Shown: positions 8,908 through 17,881, counted from the stretch's first letter. The stretch is DNA of 26,776 nucleotides from an uncultured Lachnospiraceae bacterium (GCA_902476645.1 CABSEG010000034.1:1-26776), one strand, 5' to 3'. Made by a program: numbers and translations. Notes: generated by a model not told the origin, from the letters alone.

Positions 8908-10830
8908 TCATGTTTTGAGTTCCTCCACAAATCTGGACACGGTCAGCTTCTTTCCATATCGCTCTTTTGCATAATAGATGTGAAGTCGCTCCTTGGCCCG
9001 GGTCATACCCACATAAAAAAGCCTTCGCTCCTCCTGCACATCCGCATCCAGAACTGCCTTATGGTGGGGCATATTCCCCTCCTGGGCATCTAAAAGAAAG
9101 ACTATGGGAAACTCCAGCCCTTTTGACCCGTGCAGCGTTGCCAAAGTTACCCCCGCTTCTTCCCGTTTCTGTCGGTCAGCCTGCTGTTTTAAGGCATCCT
9201 GATACTCCTGAATATGCGCAAACCAGGCGGAAAACGTAGGAAATCCTCGGGCTGCCTCCTGCAACTCATTCATCATCTCAAACAGCTCCTCTGGTTTGAT
9301 GCGCCGATACTGGGCATATTCTTTCAAATATTCGTCATACCCGATGCCGCAGCGAATATAATGGATGGCCGCATAGGGGGACATTCTTCCCAGCATAGAG
9401 ATGTCATATTCCATGCGTTCGATGCGTTCCAGCATCCAGTCTTTCTCTCTATAGTAATCTTTCAGATGCGTAAAGGAGATCTGGGTTGGCTCCAGACTCT
9501 CTCTCCCTATATAGCGTTTCGGACGGTTTATAATGGTCAGAAAATCCTTTCTCTCCCTGCTTCCCATGGCGATGCGGATATAGGCAAACAGATCTCTGGC
9601 TATCCAATGATCGTAAATACAGGGCATGGTATCCCTCATGCGAAATGGAATGTTAAACTCCATCAGCTTTTCCACCGGCATTCCCGCTCCCGTATTCGTG
9701 CGTACTAACACAGCAATGTCTTCATAGGCGTAGCCTTCCTTCACATAGTCCAAAATGGCCTTGGACAGAAACGTATACTCCTGTGGCTGACTGACAAACC
9801 CATGGATCTCTATACGTTCTCCAGGTCCTTTGACTCCCCGGATTTGTTTTGGATAACGGTCCTTATTATGGACAATTACCTTCCCAGCCCCTTTGATAAT
9901 GTAACCGGTGGAGCGAAAATTCTCTGCCAAAAGTATCCTCTTTCCATCCGGATAGTCCTTTTGGAAGCGAAGCATGATCTCTGGCTTAGCCCCCCGGAAC
10001 CGATAGATGGACTGATCGTCATCCCCCACCGCAAACAGATTATTGGCTGGTTCCGCCAACATGCGCACAATGTCGTACTGGATCTGATTGATATCCTGAA
10101 ATTCATCGATCAGAATATAGCGATATCGCTTCCTCCATCCCTCCAGAATGTCTTGTCTCTCTCGCAGCAGCTCATAGGTATACACCAGCATATCATCAAA
10201 ATCCAAAAGCCTGGCCTGCTCCAGTTTTTCCTGATACATCTGATAAATGCTGCGAAAAACCTCTTCTGAACAGTTCTGGGAATAATAATGCTCCAGTGGG
10301 ATTCTCTCATTTTTAATCCGGCTGATCTCCCCTGTAATCCCGGAGAGGAATTCTGCCTCATCTTCGATCTCCAGCTTCAGATGTGCGATGATCTCCCGGA
10401 AAAATTGGTACTTCTGATCTTCCTTCAGGATATTGGCAGCTGTATAGTGATAGGCGCTCTTTAACATTTGGAAAAAGACGGCGTGAAAGGTGCCGAAGGT
10501 GACGGGATACGTCTCTTCCCCCATCATTCCTGCAAATCGCTCCTTCATCTCTATGGCTGCCGCCTTCGTAAAAGTGATCACCAGGATTTCCATGGGATGG
10601 ACGTGTTCTTGCTGAATTAAATGTACGATTCGTCTGGTTATTACGGTTGTTTTTCCGGAACCCGGCCCTGCCAGACACAGACAGGGGCCCTTCCCATGAG
10701 CCACGGCCTGTGTCTGCGCTTCTGTCAGCCCTTTGCCACCTGCCAAGGGCAGCGCACTGGCTGTCATTGGTTTCAAGCTGGGTTCTGTTTTTTTGGAAAT
10801 GTTGGTTCGTATCTTATCGATCATAAGCAT
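8908..10830 (-). CDS. UvrD/PcrA-type superfamily 1 DNA helicase
   Basis: A 640-residue ATP-dependent 3'-5' helicase. Visible motifs in order: Q-motif LTEAQTQAV, Walker A GPGSGKTTVITRRI, motif Ia ITFTKAAA, Walker B YILIDEFQD, motif III GDDDQSIYRFRGA, motif IV ENFRST, motif V ATLHGSKGLEFPIV and motif VI RRLFYVGMTRAKERL. It is shorter than PcrA (about 730) and lacks the long C-terminal extension that ends in a Tudor-like fold, so it is better called UvrD-like than PcrA. The ORF starts at ATG 10830 inside the end of gltX; another ATG two codons later overlaps the gltX stop as ATGA and is an equally good start. It is coupled to gltX. Confidence 0.9.
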   Translation of the reverse strand: MLMIDKIRTNISKKTEPSLKPMTASALPLAGGKGLTEAQTQAVAHGKGPCLCLAGPGSGKTTVITRRIVHLIQQEHVHPMEILVITFTKAAAIEMKERFAGMMGEETYPVTFGTFHAVFFQMLKSAYHYTAANILKEDQKYQFFREIIAHLKLEIEDEAEFLSGITGEISRIKNERIPLEHYYSQNCSEEVFRSIYQMYQEKLEQARLLDFDDMLVYTYELLRERQDILEGWRKRYRYILIDEFQDINQIQYDIVRMLAEPANNLFAVGDDDQSIYRFRGAKPEIMLRFQKDYPDGKRILLAENFRSTGYIIKGAGKVIVHNKDRYPKQIRGVKGPGERIEIHGFVSQPQEYTFLSKAILDYVKEGYAYEDIAVLVRTNTGAGMPVEKLMEFNIPFRMRDTMPCIYDHWIARDLFAYIRIAMGSRERKDFLTIINRPKRYIGRESLEPTQISFTHLKDYYREKDWMLERIERMEYDISMLGRMSPYAAIHYIRCGIGYDEYLKEYAQYRRIKPEELFEMMNELQEAARGFPTFSAWFAHIQEYQDALKQQADRQKREEAGVTLATLHGSKGLEFPIVFLLDAQEGNMPHHKAVLDADVQEERRLFYVGMTRAKERLHIYYAKERYGKKLTVSRFVEELKT

Positions 10831-12278
10831 GACGCAAGCTTCTCAATGGCCTTGCGGATTCTGGCCAAAGATTCTTCTTTTCCCAGAAGCTCCATCAACT
10901 CTGTGGCTCCCCCCGGTGTCATCTGCTTTCCGGACACTGCCGTGCGGATGGGCCACATCACATAGCCATTCTTATAGCCCTTCGCTTTGACAAAATTAAT
11001 TAAAGTCTCATAGAGCGCATCATTGCTGTAATCCTCCTGCTCTTCCAGAACGGGCAGCACTTCCTTCAACACAGCCAGAGAAGTCTCCTGGTTTGTCTTC
11101 ATTTTCTTATGAGTGTACATGCTCACATCGTACTCAGGCACTTCCCGCAAGAAGTCAATCAGCTCTGGAATATCCGGGAATACCTCGATACGAGTCTTCA
11201 CCATCTGAGCAATCTTCTTAAAGTCCATCTCTCTATTTAAAACGGACTGGATATAGGGCAGGGCTCTCTCATAGAATTTGTCAAAGTCCATAGCCTTAAT
11301 ATATTCCCCATTCATCCAGCGAAGCTTCTGCATATCAAAGACGGCCGGAGACTTGCTCATATTCCGATAGTCAAAGGCCTCCACTAACTCCTGCAAAGAA
11401 AAAATCTCCCGGTTATCCTGGGGACACCAGCCTAAGAGAGCCACGTAATTGACTACGGCCTCGGTAACAAAGCCCTGCTCGATCAAATCCTCATAAGAGG
11501 AATGACCGCTTCGTTTACTCAGCTTCTTATGCTCTTCATTGGTGATCAGCGGACAGTGCACATACACCGGCACTTCCCATCCGAAGGCCTCATAGAGGCG
11601 GTTGTATTTGGGGGCAGAGGATAAATATTCGTTTCCCCTTACCACAGGGGTGATTCCCATGAGATGGTCGTCCACCACATTGGCGAAATTGTAAGTCGGA
11701 TAGCCATCAGACTTAATCAGAATCATGTCATCCAGCTCTGCATTGGGAACCTCGATGGTTCCATAAATCTCGTCTTCAAACTTGGTGGTGCCTTCCTTTG
11801 GAATATTCTGGCGGATCACATAGGGCTTTCCGGCAGCCAGGTTGGCCTCCACCTCCTCTTTGGAAAGGTGCAGACAGTGCTTGTCATACACCACGATCTC
11901 CTTTCCGGCAATCTCTTGTTTTAAGGACTCCAGACGCTCTTTATCGCAAAAGCAGTAATAGGCTTCTCCCTTTTCCACCAGCTCTTTGGCATACTTCAGA
12001 TAAATTCCCTGTGCCTGGCGCTCACTCTGCACATAGGGGCCAACCCCTCCGTCCTTATCCGGTCCTTCGTCATGGATCAGTCCCGTCTCCTCCAGCGTAT
12101 GGTAGATGATCTCCAGAGCGCCTTCCATGTAGCGTTCCTGGTCCGTATCCTCGATTCTAAGTAAAAAATCCCCGCCTTCATGCTTGGCAATCAGATATGC
12201 ATATAATGCCGTGCGCAGATTTCCCACGTGCATCCTTCCTGTGGGGCTTGGCGCAAATCTCGTTCTTACTTTACTCAT
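10821..12278 (-). CDS. gltX: Glutamyl-tRNA synthetase
   Basis: A 485-residue class I aminoacyl-tRNA synthetase that charges tRNA-Glu. The HIGH-type motif is HVGN at residues 17-20 in PSPTGRMHVGN, and the KMSKS-type loop is KLSKRSGH around residue 250. A C-terminal helical anticodon-binding domain follows. The length matches bacterial GltX. The ATG has AAAGGAG nine bases upstream. It overlaps the helicase gene downstream by 10 bases. I saw no T-box leader in the 260 bases upstream. Clostridia often make Gln-tRNA through a non-discriminating GltX plus GatCAB; discrimination cannot be judged here. Confidence 0.95.
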   Translation of the reverse strand: MSKVRTRFAPSPTGRMHVGNLRTALYAYLIAKHEGGDFLLRIEDTDQERYMEGALEIIYHTLEETGLIHDEGPDKDGGVGPYVQSERQAQGIYLKYAKELVEKGEAYYCFCDKERLESLKQEIAGKEIVVYDKHCLHLSKEEVEANLAAGKPYVIRQNIPKEGTTKFEDEIYGTIEVPNAELDDMILIKSDGYPTYNFANVVDDHLMGITPVVRGNEYLSSAPKYNRLYEAFGWEVPVYVHCPLITNEEHKKLSKRSGHSSYEDLIEQGFVTEAVVNYVALLGWCPQDNREIFSLQELVEAFDYRNMSKSPAVFDMQKLRWMNGEYIKAMDFDKFYERALPYIQSVLNREMDFKKIAQMVKTRIEVFPDIPELIDFLREVPEYDVSMYTHKKMKTNQETSLAVLKEVLPVLEEQEDYSNDALYETLINFVKAKGYKNGYVMWPIRTAVSGKQMTPGGATELMELLGKEESLARIRKAIEKLASCL

Positions 12279-12423
12279 CTTTCTTTCTCCTTTTGTTCGG
12301 CGTTCTCAGTCGCACCGTATATCCCAGTCATTATATACCGAATTGCTTTTTTTGTACAGATTTCTTTTTCCCTCATCCACATAGAAAACCCTCTGGCACA
12401 AACATTTTTGTGCTTTCCTCTCC

Positions 12424-12451
12424 TTGCATTTTGGGGTCTGAACATTATAAT
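12424..12451 (+). promoter_or_regulatory. Putative sigma-A promoter of the amidohydrolase gene
   Basis: TTGCAT (12424-12429), a 16-base spacer and a perfect TATAAT (12446-12451), about 90 bases before the preferred ATG at 12540. Confidence 0.55.
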
Positions 12452-12539
12452 ATAAAGAAAGGAATAGAGAAACATGTGCGCGCAGGGGCCAAATTTTTGG
12501 TTTCTGTGCTTTTTCTTTTTCAAGGAAAGGAGTTTTGGC

Positions 12540-14183
12540 ATGAAAAAAGATTTTTTTGCGGACATTGTATTTTTTAACGGTTGCGTCATCACCGTCAACT
12601 CTCAGAATGAGATTACGGACAGCCTGGCCGTCTTAGGGAAAAAAATTCTCTTTGCGGGCCCCTACGAGCAAGTGCAGGATTACATAGGTCCGGCAACCAG
12701 GCTGGTGGACTTGAAAGGCCGAACCCTGATGCCCGGATTCGTGGAAGCGCACTCCCATTTTACCCTGGCATCCATCCTGCTAAACGGCGTGGTCATTCCC
12801 ACAGACTGGAAGGAAGTAAACTCCATTGCCCTTTTAAAGGACGTGATCCGAGAGGCTGCATCCGAAAGAAAACCTGGAGCATGGATCGTCACCCAGGGGT
12901 ACGACCAAAACAAGCTGAAGGAGGGCCGTCATCCCACCATCCAGGATCTGGACGAGGCAGCCCCAAACAATCCCGTCTGGTGCGTAAGAGCAGACCTGCA
13001 CATGGGCGTGTGCAACACCCTGGCCTTACAAAAAGCAGGTCTGTCCAGGGAAAGCCTTGGAAGGTTTCAGCCCGGAGAGATTGATGTGGACGAACATGGA
13101 GAACTGACCGGCCTCTTAAAAGAAGAAGGGTTTGGCTATTTAAATTCTCTGGTGGAATATGAAGATGAAGAGCTGCGCGAGGCCTTCATCATGGGAGATC
13201 GCCTATTCCTCAGCATGGGAATCACCAGCGTACACGATGCAGGTTCCTATGGGGCTCAGTTTATCCGGGTCCTGCAAGACGCTGCCCTCTCCAGACAGAT
13301 CCATGTACGCATCTACGAGATGATTTACCGGATGCTTGGCAAATACTCCATTCGCGATTTCGTCTACGATCATATCAAGACGGGACTTCACACGAACCTG
13401 GGAAATGAGTACTTTAAACTGGGGCCTGCAAAACTTCTTCTGGATGGAAGCAGCAGCGGTCCTTCCAGCTATACGAAAGAGCCATACTGCCATGATCCCA
13501 ACCTAAAAGGGATCATGAACTGGTCTCAGAAAGAAATCGATGATTTTATGCTGGATGCCCACAGGGCGGGCTTTCAGATCACTGCCCATGCCATCGGGGA
13601 TCAGGCCGTGGAGATGATGATTCATGCCATAGAAAAAGCCCTGAAGACTTATCCGGTGCCTGACTGCCGCCCCAGAATCGAACACTGCGCCATCATCAAT
13701 GACCAGATGCTGCAAAAGATCAAGGAGCTTCATATCATCCCTGTCAGCAATCCTGGATTGGTGGCATTCAACGCCAAGGATTACAATCGCTATTATGGAG
13801 ATCGGGTAGATCGGATGTTTGCTCACAAAAGCTATTTGGATCATCAGATTCTTTTTGCCGCCGGAGCGGATGCCCCCTGTATGGACGTCAATCCCATGAT
13901 CGGCCTTTGGGGAGCCGTGATGAGAAAGGATATCGTAAACGGAACCCTCTGCGGACCCTGCCAGCGCATCGGCATCCTGGATGCCATTCGCATGTTTACC
14001 TACAATGGAGCCTATGCAAGCTTTGATGAGGATAGCAAGGGAAGCTTAGAGCCCGGGAAACTGGCGGATTTTATCGTTCTGTCGGAGGACATTCTAAAAA
14101 GCGATCCGGATCACATCCGGGATATTCAGGTAGATCAGACGTATCTGGATGGAGAGCTGGTCTTTGAACGAAACAATGAGTAA
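12540..14183 (+). CDS. YtcJ-type metal-dependent amidohydrolase
   Basis: A 547-residue amidohydrolase-superfamily protein of the YtcJ (Amidohydro_3) group. The N-terminal metal motif is AHSH inside PGFVEAHSHF. Later come ITAHAIGDQAVEMM and RIEHCAIIND, each with a metal-ligand His, and GADAPCMDVNP with the catalytic Asp. The C terminus has the GSLEPGKLADFIVL strand of composite urease-like barrels. The open frame extends upstream to 12474, but ATG 12540 has AAAGGAG seven bases before it and gives the usual N terminus, so it is preferred. YtcJ proteins act on varied amide or cyclic amide substrates; the substrate here is unknown. It converges on the PPOX gene of the neighbouring hydrolase operon. 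Confidence 0.88.
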   Translation: MKKDFFADIVFFNGCVITVNSQNEITDSLAVLGKKILFAGPYEQVQDYIGPATRLVDLKGRTLMPGFVEAHSHFTLASILLNGVVIPTDWKEVNSIALLKDVIREAASERKPGAWIVTQGYDQNKLKEGRHPTIQDLDEAAPNNPVWCVRADLHMGVCNTLALQKAGLSRESLGRFQPGEIDVDEHGELTGLLKEEGFGYLNSLVEYEDEELREAFIMGDRLFLSMGITSVHDAGSYGAQFIRVLQDAALSRQIHVRIYEMIYRMLGKYSIRDFVYDHIKTGLHTNLGNEYFKLGPAKLLLDGSSSGPSSYTKEPYCHDPNLKGIMNWSQKEIDDFMLDAHRAGFQITAHAIGDQAVEMMIHAIEKALKTYPVPDCRPRIEHCAIINDQMLQKIKELHIIPVSNPGLVAFNAKDYNRYYGDRVDRMFAHKSYLDHQILFAAGADAPCMDVNPMIGLWGAVMRKDIVNGTLCGPCQRIGILDAIRMFTYNGAYASFDEDSKGSLEPGKLADFIVLSEDILKSDPDHIRDIQVDQTYLDGELVFERNNE

Positions 14184-14186
14184 ACG

Positions 14187-14231
14187 TAGAGGCCTGCCAG
14201 TGCAAATAGACTTGGCAAGGCCTCTATTTCT
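14187..14231. terminator. Hairpin terminator between convergent genes
   Basis: AGAGGCCTGCCA pairs with TGGCAAGGCCTCT (one bulge), with arms at about 14188-14199 and 14213-14225. It is followed by ATTTCTA on the plus strand. It lies between the convergent amidohydrolase and PPOX genes and could end both transcripts; the T tract is weak, particularly for the minus direction. Confidence 0.65.
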
Positions 14232-14259
14232 AAATTCATAATTGAGTAAACCCATTCGA

Positions 14260-14727
14260 CTACTCCCTGCATTTGGCAGTCATCCCATCTGCTTCCACCC
14301 GGATGACTGCTACGCTTTCTGTCTGTTGATCCGTAAAGCAAAATTTCCTTCCCGTCTGATGCATCATCAGAAGAGACAGAGCCTTTTTCTTTTCTTCTGT
14401 CTTCTTTACCAAAACAGCCCTTCCGGTTCCCATGAGGCTCTTATAGGCATATCCGTATGCGCAAGGGGTCTCCCCCTTTCGCAGCTCTCCCTCACAGTCC
14501 ATCTCAAAGGCGACGATCAAACCATGTTCCAAGGCACGGATCTTTCTGCCCTCTCTGGCTCCGTGAAAATACAGCGTCAGCTTCTCGTCCCGGTATTCAT
14601 ACCCGAAATTCATGGGAACGATGTACAATCCCTGGGCATCCTGCATGGCCAGCCTGCACACCTTACATTTTCCCAAAATGTCCAACTGTTGATGGATGTC
14701 GGTCACTTCCCGGTCCTTTCTTCTCAC
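14260..14727 (-). CDS. Pyridoxamine 5'-phosphate oxidase-fold flavoprotein (NimA-like)
   Basis: A 155-residue split-barrel protein of the PPOX/NimA family, which usually binds FMN. The family pattern is clear: MRRKDREVTD at the start, a CRLAMQDAQGLYIVPMNFGYEY core with cofactor-loop residues, LYFHGAREGRKIRAL, and the later YKSLMGTGRAVLV strand. Such proteins include nitroimidazole reductases, but most have no known substrate, so no resistance role is claimed. The start is GTG at 14727 with AAAGGAGGGGG upstream. It lies 16 bases after the M20 hydrolase gene, as the last gene of the operon. Confidence 0.82.
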   Translation of the reverse strand: MRRKDREVTDIHQQLDILGKCKVCRLAMQDAQGLYIVPMNFGYEYRDEKLTLYFHGAREGRKIRALEHGLIVAFEMDCEGELRKGETPCAYGYAYKSLMGTGRAVLVKKTEEKKKALSLLMMHQTGRKFCFTDQQTESVAVIRVEADGMTAKCRE

Positions 14728-14743
14728 AAGTGCCCCCTCCTTT

Positions 14744-15970
14744 CTAAAATTCTCTGTCTATCTGAAGCAGCGTATTTAACAGCACATCTTCGCCTCTTAC
14801 ACAGTCCTCCAACGGAGTATACTCTTCTTTGCAGTGGCTGTGCCCACCCACGCTTGGCACAAAAATCATGGTGGTAGGAATCATCCCGGCCAGATACTGG
14901 GCGTCATGTCCCGCTCCGCTGTACATTCTCTTTAACGTATACCCCAGCTTCCTGGTATTTTCCTCCACCATGTCTACCAGTTCCTTTTGAAATGGCACAG
15001 TGGCGCGGCTCCAGAGAAGCTTCTCTTCCACCTGACATCCCTCCACCACTTTGGGGGCTGATTCTACGATTTTCCGCACCTGGGCCAGTACCTGTTCCTC
15101 CTGATGTCTGGCATCCAGGGTAAACGTCACCCGGTCCGGAATCACCGTATGGATGTTTGGATGGGCCTGGATGCGTCCCGTAGTATAGACCAGTTTCTCA
15201 TCCAGCTCATCCAGTTTTTCGTGCAGCCAGCAAAGCAGCTTGGCTGCTCCGTAAAAGGCATCCCTGCGGTACTGCATGGGCGTGGTCCCTGCATGGTCCG
15301 ACTGGCCTGAAACCGTCATCTCATAGATCACCATGCCCACCACGCCCTCTACCACGCCGATTTGCCTTTTTTCTGACCAGAGCACCGGCCCCTGCTCCAC
15401 ATGAAGCTCTACCAAAGCATGAGAATTCCTGGCCGTGGCCCTATTTTGGACGCTTCCTTCATAGCCGCTGGCAGCCAGAGCCTCTCCAAAAGTCATGCCA
15501 TCCGGGTCCTTGGACGCAAGCATCTCCTCCCTGGAAAACTTTCCGGTCAAAACTCCGGAGGACATCATGCAGGGATCAAATCTGGCCCCCTCCTCATTCG
15601 TCCATACCACCAGGGTAATGGGATGTCTGTGGGGAATCTGTTCCCGCACAATGGTTTCTGCCGCCTCCAGCGCTGTCAGCACTCCCAGAGTTCCGTCATA
15701 ATTTCCTCCTTCTCTCACCGAATCTAAGTGGGAGCCGGAGAGAATGGCCGAAAGGCCTGGCTCCGTCCCTGCCAGAGTAGCATAGATGTTGCCCATATCA
15801 TCCGTCTTTACTTCCATTTGCAAAGCCACACACCTTTTTACCAGCTCCTCCCTGGCCTGTAAGGCTTCACCTGAGAGTGAAAGTCTGGTCACTCCTCTCG
15901 TCCCGTCCGCGCTGAATCTGCGAAAGGCAGCGATTTTTTCCTCTAATCTGTTTGGATCGCACCGATACAT
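14744..15970 (-). CDS. M20-family allantoate amidohydrolase / N-carbamoyl-L-amino acid hydrolase
   Basis: A 408-residue zinc hydrolase of the AllC/HyuC group (typical length about 410). Metal and catalytic motifs are present: GSHLDSVREGGNYDG with the first His and bridging Asp, VVWTNEEGARF with the Glu pair, ELHVEQGPVLW with another His, a lid domain with SDHAGTTPM, and GAGHDAQYLA with the last His. These enzymes release ammonia and CO2 from ureido compounds such as allantoate, ureidoglycine or N-carbamoyl amino acids; the exact substrate cannot be read. The ATG has AAGGAAGAG upstream. It lies just after the cytidylate kinase-like gene and shares an operon with a urea-type ABC transporter gene, which supports a ureide role. 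Confidence 0.85.
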   Translation of the reverse strand: MYRCDPNRLEEKIAAFRRFSADGTRGVTRLSLSGEALQAREELVKRCVALQMEVKTDDMGNIYATLAGTEPGLSAILSGSHLDSVREGGNYDGTLGVLTALEAAETIVREQIPHRHPITLVVWTNEEGARFDPCMMSSGVLTGKFSREEMLASKDPDGMTFGEALAASGYEGSVQNRATARNSHALVELHVEQGPVLWSEKRQIGVVEGVVGMVIYEMTVSGQSDHAGTTPMQYRRDAFYGAAKLLCWLHEKLDELDEKLVYTTGRIQAHPNIHTVIPDRVTFTLDARHQEEQVLAQVRKIVESAPKVVEGCQVEEKLLWSRATVPFQKELVDMVEENTRKLGYTLKRMYSGAGHDAQYLAGMIPTTMIFVPSVGGHSHCKEEYTPLEDCVRGEDVLLNTLLQIDREF

Positions 15971-16029
15971 GTCTCTTCCTTCTTTCTGTTTGCGGATTTT
16001 ATGTGAAATTCTTCGATTCTTTCATTTCG

Positions 16030-16656
16030 TCACAGGTCAAACTTAATTTTCACGTAGCTCTCAATCACGTCCACGCACCGGTCCCGGCCAATCTTGGCGC
16101 TGTTTAGTATCATATCATAATTGTCCGGGTTTTCCCAGTCCTTTCCGTGGCTGTAGTACTTATAATAATCCGATCGATATTTATCCGTTTTTCGAATCAG
16201 CTCTCTGGCTCTCTCCTGGGGTACCTGAAGCTTTCTCATGATGGAGGCCACGCAATCTGCTTCCGGCGCTTCAATATAGACGCTGATCACATTGGGAAAG
16301 GTGCTTAATACCACATCCGCGCATTTTCCGATAATAATGCAGGACTGGGTTCTGGCCAGTTCTTCTATAATCTCTGCCTGAATGTAGTACAGATTGATAT
16401 CCGACGTAAATTTTTTCTCCGTAGGAGACGCTTCCATGGGAAACGGCTTGCTTTTTAACCAGTTTCTCAGATAGCTTCCCCGAAGCTTTTCATCCACATC
16501 CCGAAACAGCTTTTCGTGAAGTCCGGATTTCTCTGAAGCCATTTTTAAAATTTGATTTTCGAAGCAGGGAATGTTCAAACGATTGGCCAGCTTGCTGCCA
16601 ATTTCCTTTCCTCCGCTTCCGAATCCCCTGGCAATTGTGATGACATAATGATACAT
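16030..16656 (-). CDS. Cytidylate kinase-like family protein
   Basis: A 208-residue protein of the cytidylate kinase-like family. The N terminus MYHYVITIARGFGSGGKEIGSKLA replaces the classical P-loop by ARGFGSGGKEI, the signature of this family. IIIGKCADVV and the DKYRSDYYKYYSHGKDW segment are also typical. Its function is unknown; it is often found next to transport or regulatory genes in Clostridia. The ATG has GGAGGTGGGAAG directly upstream, and it follows the urtE-like gene by 11 bases, so it is part of the same operon and may now be cut off from its original promoter by the inserted element. Confidence 0.8.
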   Translation of the reverse strand: MYHYVITIARGFGSGGKEIGSKLANRLNIPCFENQILKMASEKSGLHEKLFRDVDEKLRGSYLRNWLKSKPFPMEASPTEKKFTSDINLYYIQAEIIEELARTQSCIIIGKCADVVLSTFPNVISVYIEAPEADCVASIMRKLQVPQERARELIRKTDKYRSDYYKYYSHGKDWENPDNYDMILNSAKIGRDRCVDVIESYVKIKFDL

Positions 16657-16667
16657 CTTCCCACCTC

Positions 16668-17258
16668 CTACACGCTCAGATACTTCTTGCTCAGCTCGTC
16701 CGTCAATTCCTTTATCTTTCCCTGTGCCACAATGCTTCCTTTCTGGAACAGCAAAAAACGGTCTCCCAGTTTCCTGGCAAATTTCAGATTTTGCTCCACC
16801 ACGATCATGGGCACCTGTTTTTCTTCGTGGTATCGGTTTAAAATGCTGGATATTTCCATCACGATATTAGGCTGTATGCCCTCCGTAGGTTCATCTAAAA
16901 GCAGGATTTTCGGCTCTCCCATCAGCGCTCTGGCGATGGCTAACTGCTGCTGCTGTCCTCCGGAGAGCACGCCTCCCTTTCTTTTCAGGTGCTGCTTCAG
17001 TGCCGGGAAATAGTCAAAAATCTCCTGCACCTTATCTTCATACTTCACCTGATGGGCCAAGGCTCCCAGCTCCAGGTTTTCCTGCACGGAAAGCTGGGGG
17101 ATGATCTCTCTTCCCTGGGGCACGTAAGCAATCCCTTTTCTGGAACGATGATAAGCCCTTGCCTTCGTCAGATTCTCCCCCTCCAGGACGATGGAGCCGC
17201 CCTCTGTTGGGAGAAGCCCGATCAGGCTTTTCATCAGCGTAGTCTTCCCCGCCCGTGT
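16668..17258 (-). pseudogene. Urea-type ABC transporter ATPase (UrtE-like), 5' end removed by insertion
   Basis: About 196 codons of an ABC ATPase remain. The rest of the enzyme is intact: Q-loop YVPQGREI, signature LSGGQQQQLAIARAL, Walker B ILLLDEPTEGIQPNIV and the H-loop-equivalent VEQN. The EGIQPN sequence after Walker B is typical of UrtE, the ATPase of urea/amide uptake, rather than LivF (EPSLGLAP). The frame breaks inside Walker A: only AGKTTLMK remains, preceded by ACA CGG, a TTG and an in-frame TAG. About 35-40 residues, including the A-loop and the first half of Walker A, are missing relative to the usual 230-235. The TTG could start translation, but the product would lack nucleotide-binding elements, so it is called a pseudogene. 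The missing half and urtA-D should lie beyond the right edge. Confidence 0.85.
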
Positions 17259-17262
17259 CAAC
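17247..17262. other. Putative left attachment junction of the integrated element
   Basis: On the minus strand the sequence changes here from TTAGTTGACA (element) to CGGGCGGGGAAGAC (urtE-like P-loop codons). Reading frame and ABC family homology both stop at this point, and beyond it the genes are mobile-element genes. The exact crossover dinucleotide cannot be fixed without the other end. Confidence 0.65.
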
Positions 17263-17294
17263 TAACATCCAAAAAAAATTATCTTTTTTTAGCG

Positions 17295-17344
17295 AAAAAT
17301 GACAAGGGAGTTTATCTTCTTATATAGCTAACTGTACCTTGTCA
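17295..17344 (-). terminator. Hairpin terminator at the element's left end
   Basis: TGACAAGG (17300-17307) and CCTTGTCA (17337-17344) pair perfectly, with an inner AGTT/AACT stem. On the minus strand TTTTT follows directly. The stem overlaps the DUF4314 stop codon. It would stop the recombinase-operon transcript before it leaves the element into the urtE remnant; the loop is long, so confidence is moderate. Confidence 0.5.
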
Positions 17345-17881
17345 GATTCCACACTTATGATCTCCTGTATCACTTGTCTTGCGGTCCGTCTTATTTTCCT
17401 GCACCCATCCGCATTTTATTATAAACAGATGTCCCTTATCATCGGTTTCATATATAATACTGATCTTTGTATTCTGAATTTGAAAAGCGCCTGCTTTTAA
17501 ATCCACCTCAAGATGTCCTTTGCTGTCAGCTATAAAGCACATTTCCGGGAAGGCTTCTCTCAGTTTCTTTACCAGCCAACTCTCCAATCTTTCTATATTC
17601 TCAAACGGCATAATAAACAACTGGTCAAACAGCCGGTCCATCTGCTCACTTTTCAACAGGCATTTACAGCAATCCTCGCCATAAATCAGTGCCAGGCTTT
17701 TTCCCTGATCCCAGACTATATGTAAGCCGCCAGCGTTATCCAATCCCAAAACTGTTCCGAGGTCTCCCGGTTTCAACCCACTCTCTGGATCAGAAACGAT
17801 TTCTTCCAGCATCACTCTGCAGCCAGCAGGATACATCTCTTTCAAAATCATTTTTTCGGCCTTCGTTAATGCACGAACCAA
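17342..17881 (-). CDS. DUF4314 domain protein
   Basis: A 179-residue protein. Residues about 16-72 match DUF4314: YPAGCRVMLEEIVSDPESGLKPGDLGTVLG, then GGLHIVWDQGKSLALIYGED, a small SH3-like barrel common in clostridial conjugative elements. Its function is unknown. Residues about 78-170 are a second region with alternating strands and helices (MPFENIERLESWLVKKLREAF) that I do not recognise. The start is TTG at 17881 with GAGGTGG five bases upstream. It is the last gene before the element's left end and is probably co-transcribed with the two genes to its right. Confidence 0.75.
   Translation of the reverse strand: MVRALTKAEKMILKEMYPAGCRVMLEEIVSDPESGLKPGDLGTVLGLDNAGGLHIVWDQGKSLALIYGEDCCKCLLKSEQMDRLFDQLFIMPFENIERLESWLVKKLREAFPEMCFIADSKGHLEVDLKAGAFQIQNTKISIIYETDDKGHLFIIKCGWVQENKTDRKTSDTGDHKCGI

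Noticed and set aside
9214..9708. A 164-codon plus-strand open frame
   Set aside because: It is a shadow of the helicase gene, whose motifs are complete on the other strand.
12279..12539. T-box or other riboswitch upstream of gltX
   Set aside because: No T-box sequence, specifier stem or terminator hairpin was found; the gap shows only promoter-like boxes and ribosome sites.
16668..17261. The urtE remnant as a working gene starting at TTG 17261
   Set aside because: No ribosome site precedes the TTG, and the product would lack the A-loop and half of Walker A.
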